Part shown: piece by piece, positions 33,665-42,463 of the stretch
Layout: each line of letters begins with the position of its first letter
How positions within the stretch are numbered: position 1 is the first letter of the stretch
Source: Halieaceae bacterium
GTDB lineage: Bacteria; Pseudomonadota; Gammaproteobacteria; Pseudomonadales; Halieaceae
Assembly (NCBI GenBank): GCA_028282105.1
Contig: JANQIO010000065.1
Span: forward strand, 1 to 44,398
DNA length: 44,398 bases
Direction of reading: 5' to 3'
The notes under the pieces: model-generated
The model's database searches: none
What the model was told of the DNA's origin: nothing
Seen by the model: only the letters and a program-made list of their open reading frames with translations
Translations under genes and position numbers: made by a program

Positions 33665-33818
33665 ATTTGCAGGTAAAACTACCCTAACGGATCGTCCGCT
33701 TGAGGGCGGCGTGGGCATTACTGCATGCAAGCCTATACAGCCCTCGGAAGAACGTAACCCAGAGCCTCACGCAGCGGTTGCCTGGCTCGGGTGATCAGGT
33801 GTATGCAGGGCTCAGACG

Positions 33819-34589
33819 CTAGAACCAGGCCCGAAAACCTGCCACCACGGCGAGTTCCCGGGGGTCACCGCCGGCTTCCTCGACAAGGTCTGCGGTATCG
33901 TTGAAATCCCCTCCCCAACTGACACCGAGATACGGTGCGAATTCGCGGCGAATCTCGTAACGCAAGCGCAGTTCCGCGACGCAATCAAAGAACCCACTGC
34001 CAATGCCCACTTCCCTGTCGGACGATGCTGCAAAGTTGAGCTCGAGCCGCGGCTGCAGGATGAGACGCTGGGTGAGCCGGAAGTCGTATTCGACCTCGAG
34101 ACGGGCCGAGAGCTTACCTTCATCACTGAGGAACAGCGCAGAATCGACTTCAAACCAGTAAGGCGCCAGCCCCTGCGCGCCAAACACAAGGTGGCTTCGA
34201 CTGGGGGATGGTTCCAGATCCTGCCGGATGCCCGCCTGGATATCCCAGAACGCGCTCACAGCGCGGCTGTAGAGAAACTGCAGTTCCGCTTCTTCCGTGC
34301 CTTCGCCCTCCACGTATTCGCCCTCGGTTTTCACCCAGAGCTTGTTGGCATCCGTGCCCAACCAGCCCTGGGCTTCCCAGACATAGGCATCTTCACTGTC
34401 TGCCGCGCTGTACTCGAGGCGCTCGGCAATCACCAGACTGTTGAGCTGATTGCCATGGCCTTCTTTCAGCGCCTCTCGCGCTGCAGCCATGGCCTCGGGA
34501 TCATAGAACGCGTCCGCCGCGGTCTGGGCACTGGCATCGCTGACAAACAGGACGAAAGCGATGCCGCACAGAGTGCCCAAGGGCTTCAT
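33819..34589 (-). CDS. copB: CopB/PcoB outer-membrane copper resistance protein
   Basis: This 256-residue protein has a signal peptide (cleavage near A-S-A-Q) and a beta-barrel region with the family motifs L-V-I-A-E-R-L-E-Y, W-L-G-T-D-A-N-K-L-W-V-K-T-E-G-E-Y and A-P-Y-W-F-E-V-D-S-A-L-F-L-S-D-E-G-K, ending G-V-S-W-G-G and a final aromatic F. The Met/His-rich N-terminal region of Pseudomonas CopB is absent. Its ATG overlaps the copA stop (ATGA), so the two are co-translated. It works with CopA in periplasmic and outer-membrane copper tolerance. Confidence 0.92.
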   Translation of the reverse strand: MKPLGTLCGIAFVLFVSDASAQTAADAFYDPEAMAAAREALKEGHGNQLNSLVIAERLEYSAADSEDAYVWEAQGWLGTDANKLWVKTEGEYVEGEGTEEAELQFLYSRAVSAFWDIQAGIRQDLEPSPSRSHLVFGAQGLAPYWFEVDSALFLSDEGKLSARLEVEYDFRLTQRLILQPRLELNFAASSDREVGIGSGFFDCVAELRLRYEIRREFAPYLGVSWGGDFNDTADLVEEAGGDPRELAVVAGFRAWF

Positions 34590-36373
34590 ACCGGGGCGGG
34601 CTCGTCAATCACCGAGACCACACGCATCATCCCGGCATGCATGTGATACAGCAGGTGGCAGTGGAACGCCCAGTCGCCGACCGCGTCCGCCGTGATGTCC
34701 ACCGACATCTTTTCACCGGGCTTTACCACGATGGTGTGTTTACGCGGTTTGAAGTCGTCCTCGTTGGTGACCACTTCAAAGAACATGCCGTGAAGATGGA
34801 TCGGGTGCGGCATCATCGTGTCGTTGACCAGGGTGAGACGCACCCGCTCATTTCTGTAGAGCTTGATGGGCCCGTCGACCTCGGAAAATTTGAGGCCGTC
34901 GAAGGACCACATGTAGCGCTCCATATTGCTGGTGAGGTGCAGTTCCAGTTCGCGCTGCGGTGGGCGCACGTCGGGGTTTTTCTCCCGCGCCCGCAGGTCG
35001 GTATACACCAGCACCCGATGATTCGCATCCTGCAGGCCGAGGGGCCGCTCGCTTAATCGGTTGACCGGGTTCATGGCAAGGCCTACCACACCGGGGCCTT
35101 TGGGGTGCTTGTGCTCCTGTTGCGCTGCACCTCCACCGTGATCCATTTCATGCCCCATGGCGGCGTGATCCATGCTGCCGTGATGCATGCCGCTGTGGTC
35201 CATTCTGCTGTCGTCCGTGGCACCGTGTTCGCCATGGTCCATGGCCATGTCTTTCATAGTCAGCGTGGGCCGTGGCCGCAGCGCCGGCACCTCGGCAGAG
35301 AGCCCTTGCCGCGGTGCCAGGGTCGCACGGGCGTAACCGTAGCGGTCGTTGCTCTCGGCCATCAGGGTGTAGGCACGATCATCGGGCTGAACGAGAACGT
35401 CAAAGGTTTCGGCAACACCGATCTGGAATTCGTCGGTTTCTACGGGATCGACCGGCAGGCCGTCAGCCTGCACGACGGTCAGGGGCAGGCCGGGGATCCT
35501 GACATTGAAGATGCTCATCGCTGAGGCGTTGATGAATCGGAGCCGAACCCGCTCCCCGGGTTTGAACAGCCCGGTCCAGTTGTCCTGCGGGCCATGCCCA
35601 TTGATCAGGTAGGTGTAGGTGGCACCGGTGACGTCCGCGATATCCGCCGCATTCATGCGCATCGCGCCCCACATCAGCCGGTCGTCGACCGTGTTGCCAA
35701 ATCCCGCCTCGCGACTATCGCGCAAGAACTCGCCAACCGTGCGTTGCTGAAAGTTGTAGTTGTCCGGCATCTTCTTGAGCTTGGCAAAGACCCGATGCGG
35801 ATCCTCAAAGGTCCAGTCCGAAAGCAGTATCACGTACTCCCGGTCTGCGGAATCCGGGTCTGCACCCTTTGGTTCAATGACCAGCGGGCCGTAGTGCCCG
35901 CTCTGCTCCTGCAGCCCCGAGTGGCTGTGATACCAGTAGGTGCCCGCCTGCTTGAGCGGGAACTCATAGATAAAGGTTTCCCCCGGCTTGATACCCGGGA
36001 AAGTGACTCCCGGCACCCCATCCATCTGGAAAGGCAGCAGGATGCCGTGCCAGTGAATCGAGGTGTCTACAGGCAACCGGTTGGTGACCCGCAGGGTGAC
36101 CGTCTCACCCTCGCGCCAGCGCAGCAGCGGCGCGGGGAGCTGGCCGTTCACCAGGATGCCGTTGCCGGCGCGCCCGTCGATACTGCAGGGCGCCCTGTCG
36201 ACGCTGAGGTCGAATACGTTGCCCGTCAGCGGCCGCATGCCCTCCAGACTTGCAGAGTTACCACTGCGCGCCCAGGGCGGGAGCACCAGGTTCAGGCCGA
36301 GCGCGGCCACCGTGAAAGCCCCCTGGCGAAGAAATCGCCGGCGGCCCAGATTGAGATGATCAGCGCTTTGCAT
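34586..36373 (-). CDS. copA: CopA/PcoA multicopper oxidase
   Basis: This 595-residue oxidase is exported folded through Tat, as shown by R-R-R-F-L-R-Q-G in the leader. Copper sites are visible in the three cupredoxin domains: H-W-H-G near residue 105, Y-W-Y-H-S-H-S-G near 145, H-P-I-H-L-H-G near 530 and H-C-H-L-L-Y-H-M-H-A-G-M near 575. A Met/His-rich stretch of about 45 residues (near 375-420, M-D-H-G-E-H-G, M-D-H-S-G-M-H-H) probably sequesters Cu(I). The enzyme oxidises Cu(I) in the periplasm. Only 13 bases separate its start from the CsoR-type palindrome, indicating copper-induced expression. copB follows with overlap. Confidence 0.95.
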   Translation of the reverse strand: MQSADHLNLGRRRFLRQGAFTVAALGLNLVLPPWARSGNSASLEGMRPLTGNVFDLSVDRAPCSIDGRAGNGILVNGQLPAPLLRWREGETVTLRVTNRLPVDTSIHWHGILLPFQMDGVPGVTFPGIKPGETFIYEFPLKQAGTYWYHSHSGLQEQSGHYGPLVIEPKGADPDSADREYVILLSDWTFEDPHRVFAKLKKMPDNYNFQQRTVGEFLRDSREAGFGNTVDDRLMWGAMRMNAADIADVTGATYTYLINGHGPQDNWTGLFKPGERVRLRFINASAMSIFNVRIPGLPLTVVQADGLPVDPVETDEFQIGVAETFDVLVQPDDRAYTLMAESNDRYGYARATLAPRQGLSAEVPALRPRPTLTMKDMAMDHGEHGATDDSRMDHSGMHHGSMDHAAMGHEMDHGGGAAQQEHKHPKGPGVVGLAMNPVNRLSERPLGLQDANHRVLVYTDLRAREKNPDVRPPQRELELHLTSNMERYMWSFDGLKFSEVDGPIKLYRNERVRLTLVNDTMMPHPIHLHGMFFEVVTNEDDFKPRKHTIVVKPGEKMSVDITADAVGDWAFHCHLLYHMHAGMMRVVSVIDEPAPV

Positions 36374-36386
36374 TGCCCTATACTAA

Positions 36387-36403
36387 ATACCCCCGGGGGG
36401 TAT
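36387..36403. promoter_or_regulatory. CsoR-type operator palindrome between copA and csoR
   Basis: ATACCCCCGGGGGGTAT is a perfect inverted repeat with 8-base arms around G36395, the G/C tract flanked by AT that is typical of CsoR-family operators. It lies between divergent copA (start 36373) and the repressor gene (start 36420) and should repress both. Confidence 0.8.
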
Positions 36404-36419
36404 ACGTCAAGGTGCAGAT

Positions 36420-36692
36420 ATGGACCAGGAACGAGACAAGACACTCAGGCGCCTGGCGCGCATCGAGGGGCAGGTGCGCGGGGTAGTGAGGATGATCGAA
36501 TCCGACCGCTACTGCATGGACGTGCTGCAGCAGTTGCGGGCGATACAGTCAGCACTGGCCAAGGTGGAAGATGCGGTGCTCAAGGACCATGCCTCGACCT
36601 GCGTGGAAAGGGCCATCGCCTCCGGTGATCCGGACGACCAGCGCCAGAAGTTCAATGAGCTGGTCGACCTGATCTCCAGAACAAAAAACTAG
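36420..36692 (+). CDS. csoR: CsoR-family copper-sensing repressor
   Basis: This 90-residue all-helical protein belongs to the CsoR/RcnR/FrmR family. The metal site residues are C32 (R-Y-C-M-D), H57 and C61 (K-D-H-A-S-T-C), the C-H-C set of Cu(I) sensors rather than the nickel or formaldehyde sets. R-L-x-R-I-E-G-Q-V-R-G at about 11-21 is the family DNA-contact signature. AAGGTG precedes the ATG. Binding of Cu(I) should release it from the palindrome at 36387 and induce copAB. It is divergent from copA. Confidence 0.92.
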   Translation: MDQERDKTLRRLARIEGQVRGVVRMIESDRYCMDVLQQLRAIQSALAKVEDAVLKDHASTCVERAIASGDPDDQRQKFNELVDLISRTKN

Positions 36693-36798
36693 TCGGCGTT
36701 ACAGTGTTGTACCTGACCGGAGGCGTCCCCAGCGCTTGTTTGATTCAACAATTGGGTTGTAGTCTGCGTTGCAGCCGCGAACGATAAAGGTACTCTCC

Positions 36799-37884
36799 AT
36801 GCAGGCACTGCGTCTTCTCGTTACGCTCCTGGGACTTACAGCAAGCAGCATCGCAGTTGCCACTGACTGGCAGGCGAAGGCAATACGGCAGGAAATCACC
36901 TTGTCGAGCTTCGAGTTTCATACCGGCGACGTGCTGCCGTCGATCTCCATGAGCGTGTATACCCTGGGGACGCCGCACCGTGACAGTAGAGGCAAGATCA
37001 CCAACGCGGTGATGCTGTTACATGGCACCGGCGGTAGCGGCCGCTCGCTGCTACGGCCGATGTTTGGCGATGAACTGTTTGGCCCCGGACAGCTTCTCGA
37101 TATTGAAAAGCACTACATCATCTCGCCCGACAACCTCGGCCATGGGGATAGCTCCAAGCCCAGCGACGGCATGCGCGCCGCTTTTCCGCGCTACAACTAC
37201 GACGATATGGTGCTGGCGCAATACCGGATGCTGACCGAGGGACTCCAGGTCGACCAGCTCAGCCTGGTCATCGGTACCTCCATGGGCTGTATGCACAGCT
37301 TTGTCTGGGGCATCTCTCGACCAGACTTTGTGCGTCGTTTCGTGCCACTGGCCTGCAATGCCATCGAGATCGCCGGGCGCAACCGCATGATGCGGAAGAT
37401 GGTGATTGACGGCTTCAGGCAGGACCCTGCCTACAACGGCGGAAACTATGATAAGCCCGCTGAACTGCGTATGGGCCAAACCATCCGTACCTATACGCTT
37501 TCACTGGCCGGCCCAAATCCATACCGCCTGCAGGCCGTCTACCCAACCCGCGAACAAGCCGAGGAAGCGCTAAATGGACGTATGGAACAAGCGCTGAGCA
37601 GCCCGGTCGATCCAAACGATACCATCTACCAGTTCGACGCCTCTAGAGACTACAACCCGGCCCCGCGCCTCGCGGAGATCAAGGTGCCAGTGCTGTGGAT
37701 CAACTCCGCCGACGATTTCATCAATCCTCCCGGCCTGGGCAAGCCTGAAGCTCTGGCGGCGCAGATGCCGAAGGCCAGGTTTGTCCTTATTCCGGCGAGT
37801 GAAGAGACGCGGGGGCACGGCACGCATACCGCCGCTCGCTTCTGGAAAGACGCGCTGGCGACTTTTCTTGCAGAAAATCCCTAG
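36799..37884 (+). CDS. Exported MetX-like alpha/beta hydrolase
   Basis: This 361-residue protein resembles homoserine O-acetyltransferase-like hydrolases. The nucleophile elbow is G-T-S-M-G-C-M-H-S, with the oxyanion region M-L-L-H-G-T-G-G-S-G-R, the acid in N-S-A-D-D-F-I-N-P-P and the histidine in G-H-G-T-H. A cleavable signal peptide (about residues 1-22, A-V-A-T) is unusual for true MetX, which is cytoplasmic, so it is more likely a periplasmic esterase or hydrolase. ATG 36799 follows AAAGG and begins the signal. It stands alone between csoR and the convergent dksA2. Confidence 0.85.
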   Translation: MQALRLLVTLLGLTASSIAVATDWQAKAIRQEITLSSFEFHTGDVLPSISMSVYTLGTPHRDSRGKITNAVMLLHGTGGSGRSLLRPMFGDELFGPGQLLDIEKHYIISPDNLGHGDSSKPSDGMRAAFPRYNYDDMVLAQYRMLTEGLQVDQLSLVIGTSMGCMHSFVWGISRPDFVRRFVPLACNAIEIAGRNRMMRKMVIDGFRQDPAYNGGNYDKPAELRMGQTIRTYTLSLAGPNPYRLQAVYPTREQAEEALNGRMEQALSSPVDPNDTIYQFDASRDYNPAPRLAEIKVPVLWINSADDFINPPGLGKPEALAAQMPKARFVLIPASEETRGHGTHTAARFWKDALATFLAENP

Positions 37885-37948
37885 GCGAAACGCCGGGGCG
37901 GGTCGCTCCGGCATGCCGAGCAGCGCCATCCAGGCGCCGCCGGCGGGG

Positions 37949-38437
37949 CTAGTGATCGCCGAAGTGCCGCTCGGTCTGTTCGTAGCGCTCTTGCGCTTCT
38001 ACAGACATGGTGGCAATCGGCCGTGCCTCCAGTCGACCCAGCCCGATTTCCTCGCCGGTTTTCTCGCAATAGCCATAGGTGCCCTGGTTGATGCGCTCGA
38101 GGGCGGCGTCGATTTTGCGCAGCAACTTGCGCTCCCTGTCGCGGGTTTTCAGTTCCAAGCCGAACTCGGTTTCCAAACTCGCCCGGTCGTTTGAATCCGG
38201 GAGATTGCCGGCTTCGTCCCGAAGGTGATGAATCGTACGATCCACCTCTTCCATCAGCTCCTTTTTCCAGTTTTCGAGAATCGTCCGAAAGTGCTGGAGC
38301 TGAGCTTCGCTCATATATTTTTCGTTTCTCTTGGGCTTATAGGGCGCAACACCATAAATGCTGAGATCGAATGTGCTGGCCTTGCCAGGCGCCCTGGCCG
38401 CAGCCTTCTGCTTTGAACCCTCAGTCTTTGCCGGCAT
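37949..38437 (-). CDS. dksA2: Zinc-independent DksA paralogue (DksA2)
   Basis: This 162-residue protein is a DksA with the coiled-coil tip aspartates D81 and D84 (P-D-S-N-D-R-A) conserved, so it should enter the RNA polymerase secondary channel and act with ppGpp. The four zinc-finger cysteines of canonical DksA are replaced by C124, T127, S145 and A148. This agrees with the C-T-S-A pattern I recall for P. aeruginosa DksA2, which folds without zinc. GAGGAGG lies just upstream of the ATG. A Zur-like box is 216 bases upstream, so it would replace DksA during zinc starvation. A canonical dksA is presumably elsewhere in the genome. Confidence 0.9.
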   Translation of the reverse strand: MPAKTEGSKQKAAARAPGKASTFDLSIYGVAPYKPKRNEKYMSEAQLQHFRTILENWKKELMEEVDRTIHHLRDEAGNLPDSNDRASLETEFGLELKTRDRERKLLRKIDAALERINQGTYGYCEKTGEEIGLGRLEARPIATMSVEAQERYEQTERHFGDH

Positions 38438-38594
38438 CTGGCTCCTCCTCTACCGTCTTGTATACCGCCTTGCCTACCATCCAAGACACTGCGATGCCGC
38501 CGACGACCCAGTCGATAGTCGCCAGCGCCCCGCCCCTCTCGGGCGCAGCGTGCCACCAGGTTTGTAGGTGGCTTAAAACCCGTACCGTGTTCAT
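38421..38594 (-). CDS. Putative small protein overlapping the dksA2 start
   Basis: This 57-residue open frame ends 17 bases inside dksA2, as in translationally coupled pairs. It contains one moderately hydrophobic segment (A-L-A-T-I-D-W-V-V-G-G-I-A-V-S-W) and a charged tail. ATG 38594 is the best start, since the longer frame begins on the Zur-like box; its binding site is weak (GGGAGG is 18 bases away). I do not recognise the family. It may be only an open leader region. Confidence 0.4.
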   Translation of the reverse strand: MNTVRVLSHLQTWWHAAPERGGALATIDWVVGGIAVSWMVGKAVYKTVEEEPDAGKD

Positions 38595-38652
38595 GCAGAC
38601 AGGCGGCGGCCTCCCGCACTGAATCAGCACTTGGATATCGCAGTGATAATAT

Positions 38653-38675
38653 GTAATGTTATATCGTTGCATTTT
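38653..38675. promoter_or_regulatory. Zur-like box between dksA2 and a small divergent gene
   Basis: The left half GTAATGTTATAT fits the gammaproteobacterial Zur consensus almost perfectly; the right half (TTGCATTTT) is weaker. In total 16 of 22 positions match. It lies 59 bases upstream of the 57-residue frame, 216 bases upstream of dksA2, and 149 bases upstream of the plus-strand gene at 38824. Confidence 0.6.
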
Positions 38676-38823
38676 GTGGCGACAAGATAAACCACAGCAA
38701 AATGCCCCGCTTGCCGGAGTGCGCGCAATTCGCAGTTTCTCATCGCGGCACTCTGCGCGCCTGGCGGATAATTGCTAGCTGGCTCCAGTAAGACAACCGC
38801 AACACATGAGGTGCACTCGATCG

Positions 38824-39048
38824 ATGACCGATACCCGCGGCTTCTACTTCCAAAGCTACGAAGAATGGCGCCATGCCATCACGCAGCGTTGCCGGATTGA
38901 CCTCACACCGGAGTATGCTCGCGCTCGAATCACCGCGCTTCGCAACCCGGGTGATAGCGCCACGCGAGAATTCACTGATCTGTACGGCGATGCCTACCTG
39001 CAGCAGGTCATTGAGTGGTTCGAGCAAGCCGAACGGAGCGGCCAATGA
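38824..39048 (+). CDS. Small conserved-looking soluble protein of unknown function
   Basis: This 74-residue protein has a regular, protein-like pattern: G-F-Y-F-Q-S-Y-E-E-W-R-H-A-I-T, then L-T-P-E-Y-A-R-A-R-I-T-A-L-R-N-P, and Y-L-Q-Q-V-I-E-W-F-E-Q-A at the end, predicted mostly helical. The ATG at 38824 begins this pattern; GAGGTG lies 14 bases upstream. It is divergent from dksA2 across the Zur-like box, so it may be a further zinc-starvation gene. In P. aeruginosa a small hypothetical gene also neighbours zigA and dksA2, but I cannot test homology here. Confidence 0.6.
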   Translation: MTDTRGFYFQSYEEWRHAITQRCRIDLTPEYARARITALRNPGDSATREFTDLYGDAYLQQVIEWFEQAERSGQ

Positions 39049-39182
39049 AAAATGCCCCGAAAGTGGCTGAATCGCCGATGATTAACTAGCATTGCGGTGT
39101 CCCTGGACCCTTGCGCCCGCCGCGGATACGCCAGTGATGGCTTCCACCGGTCACCTACTTCACTACTAACCCAGGTAGAGCT

Positions 39183-42100
39183 ATGCACACAATAATGAAA
39201 CGCTTGCTTCCAGTCGTTCTCTGCGTCCTGTGTTCCACAGGCTTCGCGCAGACCCTGACCACCGAGCAGATGGAGCAGTTACAGTTCCGTCATATTGGCC
39301 CCATTGGCAATCGCCTTATCTCGGTGACCGGTGTCCCTGGTGATCCAATGACCTACTACGTGGGCGCGGCTTCCGGTGGTATCTGGAAGTCCACCGACGG
39401 CGGCCTGAACTGGAAGCCGGTGTTTGATGGACAGCGCGTACACTCCATTGGCGCGTTGGCGCTGGCGCCTAGCGAACCAGAGATTGTGTATGCCGGTACC
39501 GGCGAGTCCTTTATTCGCTCCAATGTCTCACTGGGTAATGGTGTTTGGCGATCGACCGATGGCGGCGACAACTGGTCGCATATGGGGCTGGAAAACACCG
39601 GGCGCATCAGCCGCATTGTGGTGCATCCCAACAACCCCGAGGTGGTCTACGTGGCAGCGCTGGGGCACGGCTACACCCCACAGAAAGAGCGTGGCATCTA
39701 CAAGAGCACCGACGGCGGTGCCAGTTGGACCCAGGTTCTGCACGTGGATGAGGACACCGGCGCTTCAGACCTGATCATGGATCCCTTCAATCCGCGCATA
39801 CTGTTCGCGGGTATGTGGTCCCTCGAGATGCGGCCCTGGACCAGGAAAAGCGGCGGGCCGGGCGGTGGCATCTACAAATCTCTCGATGCGGGCGCGACCT
39901 GGAATAAGCTGGAAAGTGATGGTCTGCCTGAAGGCGAGGTGGGAAAAATCTCCCTGGCCATGACCGCGGCACAGCAGGGCCGACTCTATGCTCTGATAGA
40001 GACCGGCGACGGCATCCCGCTGGATGGAGAAGATACCAACACCGGCGAGCTGTGGCGCTCTGAAGACCGCGGTGAGACTTTCACCCTGGTCAACTCAGAC
40101 CGCGACCTGTCGGGCCGCGGCGCCTACTACACGCGCAGCACCGCGTCACCGGACAATCCCAACGAAATCTATTTCTTCTCTGCGGCCTACGCGACCAGCA
40201 TCGATGGCGGCAAAACCACGACCGTCGCCAAGCCCGGAAGCGGCCCAAACTGGGACCACCACGAAATGTGGGTGGACCCGACCAACGGCGACCGGCAAAT
40301 CGTGGTCGGTGATGGTGGACTGTCGATCAGCCACAACCGTGGCCAATCCTGGCACCGCGTACAGTTGCCGGTGGCCCAGCTCTACCACGTGACCACCGAC
40401 ACGGAGGTGCCCTACAACGTACTGACCAACCGCCAGGATGGGCCTTCCATGAAAGGTCCCAGCCGCAGCCGCAGCCAAACCTTCTTTGGCTCTTTTATTG
40501 GCACCGGCCTCTGGCATGACGTGGGCGGCGGCGAGAGCGGGTTCGCCACCGCCGACCCGACGGATCCAAACATCATCTGGTCCAGCGCCTCTGGGTATGG
40601 GGCCCTGGGCGGCGTTGTCGTTCGCTATGATCAGCGCAACGGCCAGTTCCGGCAGGTGGAAGTCTGGCCAGAGCTCACCGCCGGCACGCCCGCCGCGGAC
40701 GTCAAGTATCGTTTCCAGTGGACCTTCCCACTGCTGATATCTCCGCACGACAACAACACGGTGTACGTCGCCAGCCAATACGTGCACCGCACCAACAATG
40801 GCGGCCAGAGCTGGGAGATCATCAGTCCCGACCTCAGTCTCAATGACGTCAGCAAGCAGCAGTTTTCTGGCGGACTTACGGGCGACAACATCGGCGTGGA
40901 GTACGCCAACGTGGTCTACGCCCTCGATGAATCGCCACTGAAACAGGGCCTGCTGTGGGCGGGCACCAATGACGGGCAGGTGCATGTGAGCCAGGACGGC
41001 GGCGCTAACTGGACCAATGTCACCCGGAAGATTCCGGGCATCCCCAGCTACGGCGCCGTTCGCAATATCGAAGCCTCCCAGCACGATGAGGGCACCGCCT
41101 ACCTGACCGTGGACGCCCATGAAATGGGCGACTTCGAACCCTACGTCTACAAGACCACCAACTACGGGAAATCCTGGAAGAAAATCACCGCGGGCATTGA
41201 AGACAGCCCCCTGAGCTACGCGCGGATGGTCAAGGAAGATCCGATCAACCCGAACCTGATCTACCTGGGCACGGAAAACGCGCTTTACTTCTCTTTCGAC
41301 CAGGGCAAGCGCTGGCAATCGCTGATGACCAACCTGCCTTCCAGCCCCATGTACTGGATGGACATCCCGGAGCACTTCAACGACCTGGTCGTGGGCACCT
41401 ACGGTCGCGGCATCTGGATTCTGGACGACCTCACTCCCATCCAGCAGTTCAGCAGCGACGTCGCCTCCTCCGAGTTGCACCTGTTCGACCCGAAGGACGC
41501 CTACCGCCTGCACCCGGTGTCGGCTGTCATGCAGTTCTTCAAGGAAGCGTCCTTCGGTGATGACCCGCCGGCAGGCACCTCGCTCCACTTCTGGCAGTCG
41601 GAAGAACCCGATGAGGATCAAAAGGTATCTCTCGTTATTGCCAACGCCGCTGGCGACACCGTTCGGACCATCGAGCACGAAGGCGTCGCCGGTATGAACC
41701 GGGTCTGGTGGGATTTCAAGGAGGACCCGACTACCGAACTGGTGCTTCGCACCAAACCCATCTACGCCGACTGGTTCCCAATGAAGGACGATGGAACGCG
41801 CGAGTCGCTGGTCAAGCCGCTGTCCGTATTGGCTAGCCCGGGCGTCTACTCCGTCACCCTGAAGTCCGGTGACTTTGAGCAGACGCAGAGCTTTGAACTC
41901 AAGAAAGACCCCAACTCAACAGGAAGCATCGAAGATATCCGTGCGCAAAAAGCCCTGCTCGACAAGATCCGAGCGGACTTTGAGTCGATGTCCATCGCTG
42001 TCAACGAGGCCGAACGACTCCGCAGGCAGCTCCGCGACCTGATGCCCATGGTGGACGAAGACATGCGCGGCGAGTTGGAGGCCTTGGACAAGCGTATTAC

Positions 42101-42377
42101 CGGCGTCGAGAACCAGATACTGCAGCTCAAGCACACCGGCAAGGGCCAGGACGTGATCCGCCTGCCCGGCATGCTGATGGAGAAGCTGGCTTATCTCGCC
42201 TCGACGGTAGCAATCGCCGATTTCCAACCGGCCGACCAATACGTCGAAGTCTACGATAAGCTCCACGCCGAGTGGACTGAGCTTGAGCGAAGCTGGACCG
42301 CGTTGAAAGACGGCGACGTGGCCGCCATGCGCGCAAAGCTGATCCAGCTTGGGCCGTTGATCGTCAAGGCGGAATAG
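39183..42377 (+). CDS. Large exported BNR/VPS10-type beta-propeller protein
   Basis: This 1064-residue protein has a signal peptide (cleavage near G-F-A-Q, residue 23) and many BNR/sortilin-like propeller repeats with the motif S-x-D-x-G-x-x-W: K-S-T-D-G-G-L-N-W, R-S-T-D-G-G-D-N-W, K-S-T-D-G-G-A-S-W, V-S-Q-D-G-G-A-N-W and others up to about residue 750. A beta-sandwich-like part (about 770-910) and a charged helical segment (about 920-1000) close it. Such proteins are annotated as glycosyl-hydrolase BNR or WD40/YVTN proteins, but catalysis is not shown; binding or protein-processing roles are possible. AGGTAGAG precedes the ATG. It stands alone. Confidence 0.85.
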   Translation: MHTIMKRLLPVVLCVLCSTGFAQTLTTEQMEQLQFRHIGPIGNRLISVTGVPGDPMTYYVGAASGGIWKSTDGGLNWKPVFDGQRVHSIGALALAPSEPEIVYAGTGESFIRSNVSLGNGVWRSTDGGDNWSHMGLENTGRISRIVVHPNNPEVVYVAALGHGYTPQKERGIYKSTDGGASWTQVLHVDEDTGASDLIMDPFNPRILFAGMWSLEMRPWTRKSGGPGGGIYKSLDAGATWNKLESDGLPEGEVGKISLAMTAAQQGRLYALIETGDGIPLDGEDTNTGELWRSEDRGETFTLVNSDRDLSGRGAYYTRSTASPDNPNEIYFFSAAYATSIDGGKTTTVAKPGSGPNWDHHEMWVDPTNGDRQIVVGDGGLSISHNRGQSWHRVQLPVAQLYHVTTDTEVPYNVLTNRQDGPSMKGPSRSRSQTFFGSFIGTGLWHDVGGGESGFATADPTDPNIIWSSASGYGALGGVVVRYDQRNGQFRQVEVWPELTAGTPAADVKYRFQWTFPLLISPHDNNTVYVASQYVHRTNNGGQSWEIISPDLSLNDVSKQQFSGGLTGDNIGVEYANVVYALDESPLKQGLLWAGTNDGQVHVSQDGGANWTNVTRKIPGIPSYGAVRNIEASQHDEGTAYLTVDAHEMGDFEPYVYKTTNYGKSWKKITAGIEDSPLSYARMVKEDPINPNLIYLGTENALYFSFDQGKRWQSLMTNLPSSPMYWMDIPEHFNDLVVGTYGRGIWILDDLTPIQQFSSDVASSELHLFDPKDAYRLHPVSAVMQFFKEASFGDDPPAGTSLHFWQSEEPDEDQKVSLVIANAAGDTVRTIEHEGVAGMNRVWWDFKEDPTTELVLRTKPIYADWFPMKDDGTRESLVKPLSVLASPGVYSVTLKSGDFEQTQSFELKKDPNSTGSIEDIRAQKALLDKIRADFESMSIAVNEAERLRRQLRDLMPMVDEDMRGELEALDKRITGVENQILQLKHTGKGQDVIRLPGMLMEKLAYLASTVAIADFQPADQYVEVYDKLHAEWTELERSWTALKDGDVAAMRAKLIQLGPLIVKAE

Positions 42378-42463
42378 GAAAGGGGCTGAGGTTTGTCTGT
42401 CATCGACGATGAACGCCCGTTGACGGCTGGAGACCGACTCACAGGAATCCGGTAGCGCCGTGG

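Noticed and set aside
34637-36628. Plus-strand open frames opposite copA, including one running into csoR
   Set aside because: The minus strand encodes the complete copper motifs of CopA and the csoR frame is different; the overlapping readings have no family resemblance.
40146-41678. A 510-codon minus-strand open frame
   Set aside because: It is antisense to the BNR-repeat protein, whose repeats are read without interruption on the plus strand.
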